A DNA stretch of 12,165 bases, taken from positions 1 through 12,165 of the forward strand of contig CAZVPD010000119.1 in assembly GCA_964628455.1 (NCBI GenBank), given 5' to 3'. The position numbers and the translations under genes were made by a program. How positions within the stretch are numbered: position 1 is the stretch's first letter; the number at the start of each line of letters is the position of its first letter. A model generated the notes under the pieces. It ran no database searches. It was not told the DNA's origin and worked only from the letters and a program-made list of their open reading frames with translations. Below are positions 1 to 7,627 of this stretch, piece after piece. The DNA comes from JAQVWU01 sp964628455 (GTDB lineage: Bacteria > Bacillota > Clostridia > Oscillospirales > CAG-272).

Positions 1-2
1 GC

Positions 3-164
3 CAGCTGCAGCATGAACGTAGTGGCGAACATGGCGACCGTTACTTCCGGATACACAGGCCGAACCACAACCTCGAACGGGCACGCTGCCAGATGCAGCT
101 GTGCCGGGACATGCTGGATAAATATGAGCAAATGTGCGCCGTAACGGCTGAATATTACAATTAG
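3..164 (+). CDS. C-terminal end of an unidentified protein (partial)
   Basis: An open reading frame enters from the left edge and ends with TAG at 162-164, giving the last 53 residues, ending in AVTAEYYN. The fragment is polar with many Arg, His and Cys residues and shows no membrane segment. I do not recognise the family. The Shine-Dalgarno of the next gene begins on the last base of this stop codon (GGGAGGA, 164-170), and the gap to that gene is only 10 bases, so the two are almost certainly one operon. G/C-rich codon use matches the downstream gene, which supports real coding. Function cannot be assigned from the fragment. Confidence 0.6.
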   Translation, partial: QLQHERSGEHGDRYFRIHRPNHNLERARCQMQLCRDMLDKYEQMCAVTAEYYN

Positions 165-174
165 GGAGGAGTGC

Positions 175-1155
175 ATGCCGAACGGCATGCCCGAAAAAAT
201 GGCAGTAAAAATCAAAGCGCGCCGCGATATGCAAAACGAGCCCGTCCGGCTCGAAAACGACGGGATCGGGATCGTGACCCTTGCACGCGGCGAAACGCTT
301 GAAATCGAAAAGGCTACCGCCGTGACGGACGGCGCCGTGATCACCGCAAACAACGCCGAAAACCGCCTTGATATCTTTATCGGCGGAAAGCTTTTCACTT
401 CCTACGTTTACGACCCGGCCTACGCCAAACCCTTCCTCGGGCCTGTACTGCTTTCAAACGGAAGCAGCGTCACCCGCCTTGACCTCGAAACGAACGAACA
501 TCCCCACCAGCGTTCGGTCATCGTCGCCGTGGGCGACGTGAACGGCATCGATTTCTGGAACGAACCGCAGAACCGGGGTGTCCAGCGCCATAACGGTTTC
601 CGCAATGTCATAAACAGCGGTTCCTGCGCGTCGTTTACCGCCTGCAACATCTGGGAAACACCGGACGGCAACCCGGTTATCGAAGAATACCGCACGTTTA
701 CTTTTTACAGCCAGCCGAACGAATGCCGCTACATCGACCTTGAGATCGTATTCCGCGCTTCATACGGCGAAGTGACCTTCGGCGCGACCAAAGAAGCGGG
801 TCCCCTCGGGATCCGGGTCGCCGAATCCATCCGCGCCGATAAGGGCGGTCATATGGTCAACTCCTACGGAGCCGAGGGCGAGGAGGAATGCTGGGGGCGC
901 TGTGCCTCCTGGTGCGGTTACAGCGGACGGGTCGACGGACTCGAATGCGGCGTCGCCGTGTTTGACAATGAAGACAACGAACGTTACCCCACATCCTGGC
1001 ACATCCGCAATTACGGCCTGTTTGCAGCGAACAACCTCTATTTCAAAGGCGGACTCGTCATCAGATCCGGCGAAAGTCTGACCTACAAATACCGCATCTG
1101 CGTCTTCGAAGGCGAACAGAACATCCGCGACAGGTTCCTGAACTATGTGAAATAA
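175..1155 (+). CDS. DUF6807 / PmoA-like family protein
   Basis: A 326-residue protein resembling the DUF6807 ('methane oxygenase PmoA') family. Despite that name, the family is common in anaerobes and is not a methane monooxygenase subunit; members often sit beside sugar dehydrogenases and glycan-degradation genes, and their reaction is unknown. Visible hallmarks are KPFLGPV (residues 85-91), the HPHQRS stretch with His109 and His111 followed by GDVNGIDFW (120-128), and a C-terminal GVAVFDNEDN...WHIRNYGLFAANN block (about 259-287). There is no signal peptide or membrane helix, so it is probably cytoplasmic. The ATG at 175 follows GGGAGGA by only 4 bases; Met5 (187) and Met9 (199) are alternatives, so the first few residues are uncertain. 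It lies 10 bases after the preceding gene. Family assignment rests on remembered motifs, not a search. Confidence 0.8.
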   Translation: MPNGMPEKMAVKIKARRDMQNEPVRLENDGIGIVTLARGETLEIEKATAVTDGAVITANNAENRLDIFIGGKLFTSYVYDPAYAKPFLGPVLLSNGSSVTRLDLETNEHPHQRSVIVAVGDVNGIDFWNEPQNRGVQRHNGFRNVINSGSCASFTACNIWETPDGNPVIEEYRTFTFYSQPNECRYIDLEIVFRASYGEVTFGATKEAGPLGIRVAESIRADKGGHMVNSYGAEGEEECWGRCASWCGYSGRVDGLECGVAVFDNEDNERYPTSWHIRNYGLFAANNLYFKGGLVIRSGESLTYKYRICVFEGEQNIRDRFLNYVK

Positions 1156-1188
1156 GAGACCCGTCCCGAAGAATTTTCAAAATAAATA

Positions 1189-1217
1189 TTGACAAACCGG
1201 GTCCTGTCTGCTATACT
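1189..1217 (+). promoter_or_regulatory. Sigma-A type promoter of the tRNA-Gln gene
   Basis: TTGACA (1189-1194), a 17-base spacer, then TATACT (1212-1217): a perfect -35, optimal spacing and a 5/6 -10. Transcription should begin near 1224, about 20 bases before the mature tRNA. It starts 33 bases after the end of the DUF6807 gene, so the tRNA is its own transcription unit. Confidence 0.85.
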
Positions 1218-1242
1218 ATATCCGTTGCAAAAAAACAACCGG

Positions 1243-1316
1243 TGCGGAATTGTGTAATGGTAGCACGACAGACTCTGACTCTGTTTGTGAGGGTTCAAAT
1301 CCTTCTTCCGCAGCCA
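1243..1316 (+). tRNA. tRNA-Gln (anticodon CTG)
   Basis: A full cloverleaf can be folded by hand. The acceptor stem is TGCGGAA (1243-1249) with TTCCGCA (1306-1312), then discriminator G1313 and encoded CCA (1314-1316). The D-stem is GTGT/GCAC with loop AATGGTA. The anticodon stem is ACAGA/TCTGT with loop CTCTGAC, giving anticodon CTG (1275-1277), which reads the Gln codon CAG. The variable loop has four bases. The T-arm has TTCAAAT as its loop and a five-pair stem containing one G-T pair. Encoded CCA is usual in many Bacillota. It is a solitary tRNA with its own promoter and terminator. Confidence 0.97.
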
Positions 1317-1317
1317 G

Positions 1318-1359
1318 ACACAGACCGAAGCATTTACAGATGCTTCGGTCTGTGTTTTT
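1318..1359 (+). terminator. Rho-independent terminator after tRNA-Gln
   Basis: A perfect 16-base-pair stem, ACACAGACCGAAGCAT (1318-1333) with its complement at 1340-1355, a 6-base loop (TTACAG), and a run of T from 1355 to 1359. It starts one base after the encoded CCA end of the tRNA. Confidence 0.93.
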
Positions 1360-1376
1360 ATGATCCGTATCGGAAT

Positions 1377-1441
1377 AGCCTGTAATACAAAGGATCTGTC
1401 CCATAGGGGTATTCAAAATTCTTTGTATCGCAGGCTTTTTT
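1377..1441 (+). terminator. Second, longer terminator-like hairpin
   Basis: AGCCTG (1377-1382) pairs with CAGGCT (1431-1436) and ATACAAAG (1385-1392) pairs with CTTTGTAT (1421-1428). The two helices are separated by a two-base internal position with one possible G-T pair. The 28-base loop contains a small CCC/GGG hairpin. Six T residues follow (1436-1441). It lies 17 bases after the first terminator, with no gene between, so it is either a backup terminator or the 3' end of a small RNA. No promoter for such an RNA was seen. Confidence 0.65.
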
Positions 1442-1472
1442 CGGTATGTTATTATAGGAAGCAGAATCTCCA

Positions 1473-1539
1473 GACACCCGAAAATCCGATATAATAAAAA
1501 CATACAGGAAGATGTAAAACAAACAGCAAAACACAGCCG
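1473..1539 (+). repeat. 67-base direct repeat, copy A
   Basis: Matches 1851-1917 without gaps at 52 of 67 positions (hand count). Nine of the fifteen differences are A in this copy and G in the other. The copies lie on either side of the composite palindrome. In the 3' part the differences fall every third base and both copies would encode V-K-Q-T-A-K (1514-1531 here), which hints at former coding. The open frame through this copy (1379-1645) has no ATG, GTG or TTG start. Confidence 0.75.
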
Positions 1540-1684
1540 TGAATTCAGGGAAGAAGCGAAGAGTCTGTCGGACGCAACAGGGGTCGGAACGGCGGGAGAA
1601 TCTGTTTTACGAAGCGGAACAGTCCGGTCTTCCGATCATATCTGATTCAGGGCTATTCAGGCCGCGCTTTTCCCGACATTTCCG

Positions 1685-1804
1685 ATTCCCCTCTTCGGAG
1701 GGGTGCCCGAAGGGCAGGGTGGTTATTAAGGAACATCCATACGTTTTTCTGTTTCCTGTTTGACCACCCCGGTGCCGAAGCACCACCCCTCCGAAGAGGG
1801 GAAT
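1685..1804. repeat. Composite palindromic repeat element (MITE- or REP-like)
   Basis: The outer arms 1685-1705 and 1784-1804 are perfect 21-base inverted copies. Each arm contains its own hairpin, CCCCTC-TTCG-GAGGGG (1688-1703) and its mirror (1786-1801), so the left one has a C(TTCG)G tetraloop. Next to each is a second small hairpin: GCCC-GAA-GGGC (1705-1715) on the left and GGTGC-CGAA-GCACC (1771-1784) on the right. The inner ends GGGTGGT (1717-1723) and ACCACCC (1763-1769) also pair. The centre (about 1724-1762) is AT-rich and has no gene. The structure resembles dispersed intergenic palindromes of unknown mobility; no transposase is nearby. Other copies in the genome are expected but cannot be seen here. 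Confidence 0.85.
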
Positions 1805-1850
1805 TTTCACCACGGATCATCGGAGGGTTATCATACACGCAGAACCGCCG

Positions 1851-1917
1851 GACATCTTAAAATCCGATGTGATAAAGACAGACAGGAAGGTGTGAAGCAG
1901 ACTGCAAAGCGAAGCCG
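1851..1917 (+). repeat. 67-base direct repeat, copy B
   Basis: Diverged partner of 1473-1539, in the same orientation, beginning 46 bases right of the palindrome. Its V-K-Q-T-A-K codons lie at 1892-1909 and use mainly G-ending codons where copy A uses A-ending ones. No start site or ribosome binding site goes with it. Confidence 0.75.
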
Positions 1918-2181
1918 GCGACCGACAGGACATATCCGCTCATTGAAAGAATTGTGGTATTCATGTATATTGAATCGGGGCATGCGCGCGGTTAAGTTGT
2001 AATTCAGGCAAAGGTTTTTTGAAATAATACAAATACAATGGCAATACGCTTCGTGCAGCACATGAATCATTGTATCATTTGGATTCCCGGAGAAGGACGC
2101 ACCTGTAAACCTGCGATTATTGTTTAAAGTCAATTTTAATTTATCGGCCGGGTTTAAGTGTATTATCATAAAATCCGTATC

Positions 2182-3987
2182 TTATTCCGACTGACTGTCG
2201 GGATCGCTGCGCTTATATCGTTCCAGCATTGTTTTTCCGCAGGGATCATAATCGCCGCGCATGACCACCTGTTCCGTCAGGGTCTTTACCAGACGGTTAT
2301 TTGTTTCCTTCATGTCTATGTTCAGCTCAAGGTTCTTTTTACGCGCTTCAGAACGGTATTTCATACTATTATTGACAATAACACGGTCAAGACCGCTTCG
2401 TGCGGCGCGCAGACGGCGCAGCAATACGTCATCGCCCTCTGCCGCGGCAAACGCCTTTTCAAACAGCGCGCTGCCGGCTATGATGTCTTCGACCGTCAGC
2501 CACGGTGCGTCAATGACCGAAACGCCGAACTGAGCGTGAAAATCCGATGCTTCCGCCCTCTCATGCATCAGATCGAGATATTTGCGGATATACTCTCCTG
2601 CCTTGCCGTAATAACCGCCGATAAATACATCCGTCAGCGCGCCGTAATCCCGATGAGGATCCTCCATCAATTTTGCCATCAGCCAGAGCTTCATATCCCA
2701 GAAGTCGGCGTTTATGCACTGTTCGTGCTCGACAAAATAGCCGTTCACGCCCGTTTTCATAAACGACTTAAAGTTATCACCATACTTATACATACTCGGG
2801 AACACACCGTTTTCCGCATAAATCACGGCATAATCCCAGACATACAGATTCCCTTTTGCACAGATCTCCGCCCAGTTTTTCAGACGTCCAAAGAAATCCG
2901 CATTGTTTTTATGGCTCAGTGAGTGTAGAATATCCATATAGTTATCCGCAAAACGAATAACAAGATTATTTGCGGGCACGGTGTCGTCCGCCGGGGCGTA
3001 TACATAATGCCAATAACCCAGCGTCTCAAGAAGAACATCCGGGTACTTTTTCGCCGCATCCTCGGCAAGACGGTTCACAAAGCGCAGCAGATGTCCGGAT
3101 TCCCCGTGTTTCGCAATGGAATCCCTGCACGCGTCGCATTCACAATGGCCGCCGGTGTCGTTGGGCGACACATCAAAGTAGCGCGGACCCGCTTTTCCCG
3201 CCGCTTTTGCTTCCGCATAGGAAAAAGCGACCGACTTCAGCAGTTTCTCCAGAAACGCCTCATAAAGACCGTCCGCACAAAGGCAAAGCTGTCCGTTTTC
3301 GACACGCTTTCCGTCCGCTGCCGAATATGCGTACCATCCGGGATGAGACGCAAAATAGTCCTCATGGTCGGGATTGTTCATCTCGATCCATTCGTTTGTT
3401 TCTTTGCCGGAAAACGAATCTTTATAAAACGGCGGGAAATAACGGTTGAACGTATGTACGTGATACGGATGTCCGAAAGCCTCTTTCCCGCCGTAATCGG
3501 GCGGAGTGTTGCCCGCAAAACCGTTCATGCGGTTACGGACAAAAAACAGCGTATCCGTATTTTCATTGCCGACATAGATATCGCGGTATTCTAAGGCCGG
3601 AACGCCGCTTTGACTGTAACCGGCCGGAACTGAAGCTGCGTCGAGTTCCGGAACATATTCCTCCCACATATTCCACCAGCGAATTCCGAATACATCCTCC
3701 AGCAGATGATAGACGGCATACAGAGTCCCTCTTGTGTTTCCGCCGCACAGGACAAGGCTGCCGCCCGCGGCTTGGATTGCCCAGCCTTCTCCGAAGCGGT
3801 TATCGGGAACACTCACTTTATTCGCGGCGGCAAAATCCGTGGCTCCGACGTAAATACCGCCGCTTTCACATTCATCCTCCGATACGACGGTGAGATCCGC
3901 CTTCGTCAGGCGGTAAATGTATTTCCTGAGCTCGTTCGCCGCGGTCTTTTCAACCGCCGCCGGTTCTTTTGAAAGTACGATGGGCAT
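2182..3987 (-). CDS. DUF4838-domain protein with GH67-N-like N-terminus
   Basis: A 601-residue protein from the ATG at 3987. Residues 1-115 look like the alpha-glucuronidase N-terminal/hyaluronidase-like fold common in glycan enzymes (AANELRKYI, GGIYVG, then GTLYAVYHLLEDVFGIRWW at 87-105). Residues about 130-430 match DUF4838, a probable TIM-barrel family of unknown substrate: SHPGWYA (214-220), QLCLCADGLY (233-242), and FDVSPNDTGGHCECDAC (271-287), where Cys282, Cys284 and Cys287 could bind a metal. No signal peptide or membrane helix is seen, so it is probably cytoplasmic, presumably acting on oligosaccharides; that role is inferred. The start is uncertain. The ATG has no Shine-Dalgarno, yet the frame stays open to 4074 and an SD-like GGAAGGGG lies before an in-frame ATT at 4041. 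It is a single-gene unit with its own promoter. Confidence 0.82.
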   Translation of the reverse strand: MPIVLSKEPAAVEKTAANELRKYIYRLTKADLTVVSEDECESGGIYVGATDFAAANKVSVPDNRFGEGWAIQAAGGSLVLCGGNTRGTLYAVYHLLEDVFGIRWWNMWEEYVPELDAASVPAGYSQSGVPALEYRDIYVGNENTDTLFFVRNRMNGFAGNTPPDYGGKEAFGHPYHVHTFNRYFPPFYKDSFSGKETNEWIEMNNPDHEDYFASHPGWYAYSAADGKRVENGQLCLCADGLYEAFLEKLLKSVAFSYAEAKAAGKAGPRYFDVSPNDTGGHCECDACRDSIAKHGESGHLLRFVNRLAEDAAKKYPDVLLETLGYWHYVYAPADDTVPANNLVIRFADNYMDILHSLSHKNNADFFGRLKNWAEICAKGNLYVWDYAVIYAENGVFPSMYKYGDNFKSFMKTGVNGYFVEHEQCINADFWDMKLWLMAKLMEDPHRDYGALTDVFIGGYYGKAGEYIRKYLDLMHERAEASDFHAQFGVSVIDAPWLTVEDIIAGSALFEKAFAAAEGDDVLLRRLRAARSGLDRVIVNNSMKYRSEARKKNLELNIDMKETNNRLVKTLTEQVVMRGDYDPCGKTMLERYKRSDPDSQSE

Positions 3988-4315
3988 TTTGCTTAAATCA
4001 ATAAAATCGCCTGTCTGCGCGTAATGATCGGTTTTCGTAATACCGTCCCCTTCCTGTTTATGGATTTTCCCGGTTCATCAGACCAACAACCCGAACCCTT
4101 CCCGATGCGGCCGGCAGCCCGTAATCTTATTGTCTTCCCGTTATCAAAGATACCGGCTTATTTTCTTATTATAGCCTTTCATCATACATTTTTCAATGAC
4201 CGATAAAATTATTAAATTGTTTTTCGACATTTTCTGCAGGTTTGTATTATCCCGATTATTATGCAGGAGCATACATGAATGATGATACGCTATAAATGAT
4301 CCTGTTTCCCGATGT
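3988..4315. other. Intergenic leader of the DUF4838 gene
   Basis: 328 bases between the DUF4838 gene start and the end of the ABC permease gene. It carries the DUF4838 promoter (4168-4196) and a leader of about 170 bases running leftward from about 4161. The leader has short complementary stretches (GGTTC/GAACC) but no riboswitch I recognise. No clear terminator for the permease operon was found in 4200-4315; only weak CTGCA/TGCAG pairing is present. Confidence 0.6.
4168..4196 (-). promoter_or_regulatory. Promoter of the DUF4838 gene
   Basis: Read on the minus strand: TTGAAA (4196-4191), 17-base spacer, TATAAT (4173-4168). This is a near-consensus sigma-A promoter; transcription should start near 4161, leaving a leader of about 170 bases before the annotated ATG. 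It faces away from the permease gene, so the DUF4838 gene is independent of the ABC operon. Confidence 0.8.
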
Positions 4316-6880
4316 TTATAAGAAATCGTTGTCAGATATTTTATCTGCGGGATACTTCAGGACCGATATTTTTATCGCGATATAGACAACCGCAAAAAGC
4401 AAAAGCAGTATAAAAGGAAACCGGATAAAACAGGTGTCATAAATGTTTTTTACGATGTAAAATATATTTTTGCCGACAGTGCTTTCGTCTGCTTTATAAC
4501 ATGAGTAAAATTTGCTGCCGAATAAAATGAAAATGCCGAGACCTACCGCGGCGGTCTCGCGTTTCAGCATTTGATATAAATATATTTTCATAATGTTTTT
4601 CAAAGGCATGCCTGTCAGATAAAGAATCCGGTTCCGGTATTTTTCCGCCCTTATTTTTGCTTCGCTGCCGATTTTCTCAATCATCGTGAAAATCATCACA
4701 GCGATAAAACCGGTCAATAAGGCCGAGATGAAATACATGACAGTCTGATTCAGCTTTTCCTCCTTCACTGCCCTCAGATTTTCAAAATTCAATTCTGTCT
4801 TGATCGCGGACAGTTCAACATCCGTCTGCCTGTAATTTGCGGAGGAGCTGCCGGTTATCTGAACATATTCATAGGTCTGATGGCCGCCTTTCGCGATTTT
4901 ATCGCACAGATCATAACTGCCTATGATGCTATACGGCTTGTTTAGAAAAGCCTGTGCCGTAAATTCATCGAAACCGTATATAATACCCATCACCGTCACA
5001 CTGACCGTCCCGTTTTCACCTTCGATGTTCAGCGTGCTTCCGGGTGATATGGTCGATTCCGTTATATACTCCCCGGATGTATATAATTTATCGGAAGGCA
5101 TATCGCCGTTTATAAACTCACCGTCCCGTGTCCTATAAAATTCCGGCAGCGACAGGATGACGCCCTTCCCTTCCGAAAACAAACCGTATGAAAATGCGCC
5201 TTCGTCCATCTCTTCAATATAATATTCAACATTCTTTCTGTTCCCGGCGGACAGGCCGTAAACGGTTCCGTGAACCGATGACTTCCCCGCGTATTTTGCA
5301 AAGACAGTTTCCGCAGCTGCCGCGGCATAACGGCTCTGCCGCATATTTTCCCATGTTATCGGCAGATAACCGGATATTTTATATGCCCTCACGTCTTCCA
5401 CCCCGTATGCGGATCTTATCCCGATCATCTCACTTTCACTCATGTGATTCAAAGGTTCGAAATAAGAAAGCATAAAGCCGAATTCGTAATCTGCGGGATA
5501 AGTTTTTTTCAGAGAACAATATTCGTCGTAATAAACCCAGCAGTCATATGAAGAGAATAACAATATAACGACGGTTAACAGGGACAGAACAAAAGATATC
5601 CGTGTTTTACCGCGGTTCGATTCGGAGAAAATACGGCCGATGTTTTTTATATCAAGAGGTTTTTCATTTTTCCGTTTATGCCGCGCGGGTATCTCAGGCC
5701 GCATATTCCCCCACAGCGGCATCATGAATATCTGCATGATTTCAAAAAATACCGTTATCGCTGCAAACACAAGCAAAAAAAGCACGCAGATCAGCAGACT
5801 GTTGACAGGCACATAAAAAAACAATTCTCCGAAAAATATCCGTTTAATCAGCATACAGCCGAAACAGGATACGGCAAGGCCCGATATAATTCCTGCGGGG
5901 ATCGAAATCAACAGCACTACCAGAATTTCACCGGTGTAGATTTTTATGATCTGCGGTTTTGAAGCGCCTATGCATCTCATCAGCACAAGGCTTTTTCTTC
6001 TTTCGTTCAGTGAATTGTTCAGTATACTCATCATCAGAAACGCCGACAAAACATTCAGCAATACAATCATCCAAAGCCCGCCTGCGGGACCGCCGACGCC
6101 GAACGGTAAACTGTCCTCATTTACAAACGAACCGGATTTTTCTGATTTTACCGATAAATCAATATATGTATATGTGTTTTTCACGAAAATGCCGTGACCC
6201 GCGGTCAGGGCAGACAATTCGTCCGTATATTTTTTAAAGTTGTCTTTCATCCCGAAAAAAACATGGATAAACAAAGGTTCACCGGTATCACCGCCGACAA
6301 AGAATGAAAGCAATCCGTTTTCGTTTCCGATCCACAAGCCGGAATAATTTTTCACAACCCCGCATAAGCGATAGGATCTTTTTTCGGTTAACATCCGTCC
6401 GTTTTCATCCGTCCGCTGTACGGTGATATCAATATGCTGTCCGAGCTTATACGAATATCCGAGCCGGGTAAGACAGGACATCTCGACGGCAATTTCGCCG
6501 TCCGACATAGGCAAACGTCCGTCAAGCGCCGATATGTTTCCCAAAGCGGCAGCCGTGTCGTCTATAAATCCGATCGTACCGGCAGCATTTCCATTCCCGT
6601 CAAAAACATACCCCATACCGGTCATGCACCCGCTTTTTTCAACGGTCGCATGTGTTTTTAACCTGTTTAAAACGGTCCCGTCGGTATTGTAAACGGCAGC
6701 GTCCCAGCCGCCATAGGACATTTTACGCTGTTCTTCTCCGGTTTTCTCCATACTCGAATAGATGATGATCATCGAAAATTCCAGAATCACCGTCATGATG
6801 ATGACAGAGATCAAAAGACCGTATGTTTTTATTCTTCGCCGCATACCCGGTTTCATCAGCTCACGGAAAATTTTCAACAT
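4316..6880 (-). CDS. ABC transporter permease, duplicated FtsX/MacB-type
   Basis: An 854-residue membrane protein that should pair with the ATPase encoded just upstream. Hydrophobic segments are at about 20-41, 268-290, 318-345, 357-388, 427-447, 713-735, 775-792 and 817-838: a 1+3 plus 1+3 layout. Large extracellular domains lie at about 42-267 and 448-712. The FtsX signature region RRKSLVLMRCIGASKPQ (294-310) precedes TM3, and a diverged second copy (KIRAEKYRNRILYLTGMPL, about 742-760) precedes TM7. Such transporters are mechanotransmitters or exporters for peptides, lipids or envelope stress; they differ from BceB permeases, which have ten TMs and one ectodomain. Its ATG overlaps the end of the ATPase gene by 7 bases with only a weak GGTG upstream, so translation is probably coupled. 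The substrate is unknown. Confidence 0.9.
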   Translation of the reverse strand: MLKIFRELMKPGMRRRIKTYGLLISVIIMTVILEFSMIIIYSSMEKTGEEQRKMSYGGWDAAVYNTDGTVLNRLKTHATVEKSGCMTGMGYVFDGNGNAAGTIGFIDDTAAALGNISALDGRLPMSDGEIAVEMSCLTRLGYSYKLGQHIDITVQRTDENGRMLTEKRSYRLCGVVKNYSGLWIGNENGLLSFFVGGDTGEPLFIHVFFGMKDNFKKYTDELSALTAGHGIFVKNTYTYIDLSVKSEKSGSFVNEDSLPFGVGGPAGGLWMIVLLNVLSAFLMMSILNNSLNERRKSLVLMRCIGASKPQIIKIYTGEILVVLLISIPAGIISGLAVSCFGCMLIKRIFFGELFFYVPVNSLLICVLFLLVFAAITVFFEIMQIFMMPLWGNMRPEIPARHKRKNEKPLDIKNIGRIFSESNRGKTRISFVLSLLTVVILLFSSYDCWVYYDEYCSLKKTYPADYEFGFMLSYFEPLNHMSESEMIGIRSAYGVEDVRAYKISGYLPITWENMRQSRYAAAAAETVFAKYAGKSSVHGTVYGLSAGNRKNVEYYIEEMDEGAFSYGLFSEGKGVILSLPEFYRTRDGEFINGDMPSDKLYTSGEYITESTISPGSTLNIEGENGTVSVTVMGIIYGFDEFTAQAFLNKPYSIIGSYDLCDKIAKGGHQTYEYVQITGSSSANYRQTDVELSAIKTELNFENLRAVKEEKLNQTVMYFISALLTGFIAVMIFTMIEKIGSEAKIRAEKYRNRILYLTGMPLKNIMKIYLYQMLKRETAAVGLGIFILFGSKFYSCYKADESTVGKNIFYIVKNIYDTCFIRFPFILLLLFAVVYIAIKISVLKYPADKISDNDFL

Positions 6881-7563
6881 AATTTTTCACCGGTATAATC
6901 CGAAATAATTTTACCGTCCTCCAGAACGATCAACCGTTCGGCTGTATGGGCAAGTTCAAAATCATGCGTAACCATCAGCGTCGTCTGATTGAATTTACGA
7001 TGACAGTAATGCAGCAGTTCCATAAACTTTTCGCCGCTTTTACTGTCCAGGTTGCCGGTAGGTTCGTCCGCCAGTAAAAGAACCGGCTTTACCGCCAGGG
7101 CACGGGCAATCGCAGCACGCTGCTGTTCGCCGCCGGACAGTTCATGCGGGTAACAGTCTTTTTTATCCGACATCCCGAGCCGGGTCATAATTTCACCGAT
7201 AAAATCCGCATCCGGTTTTGTCCCGTCAAGGCAGGACGGCAGACATATATTTTGGTATACGGTAAATTCCGGGATCAGGTTAAAAAACTGAAAGACATAC
7301 CCGATTTTTCTTCTTCTCAGCCCGGTGAGTTCCGTATCATTCATACGGCACAAATCAACACCTTCGAGTCTGACCTGCCCGCTGTCCGGTTTATCGAGCC
7401 CGCTTATTATATTGAATAACGTCGTCTTTCCCGAACCGCTCCGTCCCATAACGGCAGTAAAACTGCCTTTATCGACCGAAAAGCCGATACCGTCCAGCGC
7501 TTTAACGGCGCTTCTGTTTTTTCCGTATGTTTTTGTGATCCCGGAAATTTCAAGTGTTTTCAT
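6874..7563 (-). CDS. ABC transporter ATP-binding protein (MacB/LolD type)
   Basis: A 229-residue ATPase with every expected motif: Walker A GRSGSGKTT (40-48), Q-loop Gln92 in VFQFFNLIP, signature LSGGE (142-146), Walker B LLLADEPTGNLD (162-173) with catalytic Glu167, and switch His200 in VTHD. The length and the QFFNLIP/TGNLD wording fit the MacB/LolD/FtsE subfamily, which works with FtsX-fold permeases, here the next gene. It acts as a dimer at the inner face of the membrane. The start ATG follows a weak GGGAG by about 14 bases. It lies 88 bases after the kinase gene, and that gap carries its own promoter with a regulator box, so the transporter pair can be expressed independently of the kinase and regulator. 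Confidence 0.95.
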   Translation of the reverse strand: MKTLEISGITKTYGKNRSAVKALDGIGFSVDKGSFTAVMGRSGSGKTTLFNIISGLDKPDSGQVRLEGVDLCRMNDTELTGLRRRKIGYVFQFFNLIPEFTVYQNICLPSCLDGTKPDADFIGEIMTRLGMSDKKDCYPHELSGGEQQRAAIARALAVKPVLLLADEPTGNLDSKSGEKFMELLHYCHRKFNQTTLMVTHDFELAHTAERLIVLEDGKIISDYTGEKLC

Positions 7564-7605
7564 AGAATGATCATCTGCTCCCGTCCCTTCGGTTTGCTTA
7601 ACGGA

Positions 7606-7627
7606 ATTATATCATATCAACCTTACA
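7606..7627 (-). promoter_or_regulatory. Regulator-box promoter P1 for the ABC transporter genes
   Basis: On the minus strand: TGTAAGG (7627-7621), nine bases, then a perfect TATAAT (7611-7606) with an upstream TG (extended -10). The usual -35 position reads ACACGG, which is poor, as expected for an activator-dependent promoter. The distal half-site 11 bases upstream (GGTCACA) matches only 3 of 7. Expected transcript start is near 7599, about 36 bases before the ATPase ATG. Confidence 0.75.

Larger units (their letters stand above)
1442..2181. other. Gene-free region with repeats
   Basis: About 740 bases without a convincing gene. The open frames here lack ribosome binding sites, are unlike any protein I recognise, and run through the palindrome and repeats listed separately. 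The segment 1918-2181 shows no promoter, terminator or repeat that I can support. The start of the palindrome-derived reading frames around 1539-1840 is repeat sequence read as protein. Confidence 0.7.

Noticed and set aside
1216..1503. 95-residue minus-strand reading frame containing EEGFEPSQTESESVVLPLHNS
   Set aside because: This is the familiar spurious translation of the reverse strand of a tRNA gene; it also runs through two terminator hairpins.
1539..1838. Several short reading frames on both strands around the palindrome
   Set aside because: They are translations of the palindromic repeat, have no ribosome binding sites and end at random points.
1473..1917. A template/variable repeat pair of a diversity-generating retroelement, because differences are mostly at A in one copy
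   Set aside because: Changes are almost only A to G rather than A to any base, there is no reverse transcriptase or target gene in the window, and several differences are not at A.
1831..2169. 112-residue minus-strand frame downstream of the DUF4838 gene
   Set aside because: No ribosome binding site, no recognisable domain, unlikely composition; it overlaps the repeat copy B.
2158..2922. 254-residue plus-strand frame
   Set aside because: Antisense shadow of the DUF4838 gene, whose domain motifs are clear on the other strand.
3988..4161. Riboswitch in the DUF4838 leader
   Set aside because: The leader is long enough but only short GGTTC/GAACC type pairing is seen and no known aptamer core is recognised.
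4200..4315. Terminator for the ABC permease gene
   Set aside because: Only weak 5-base complementarity (CTGCA/TGCAG) with a 21-base loop and no T-run; not supportable.
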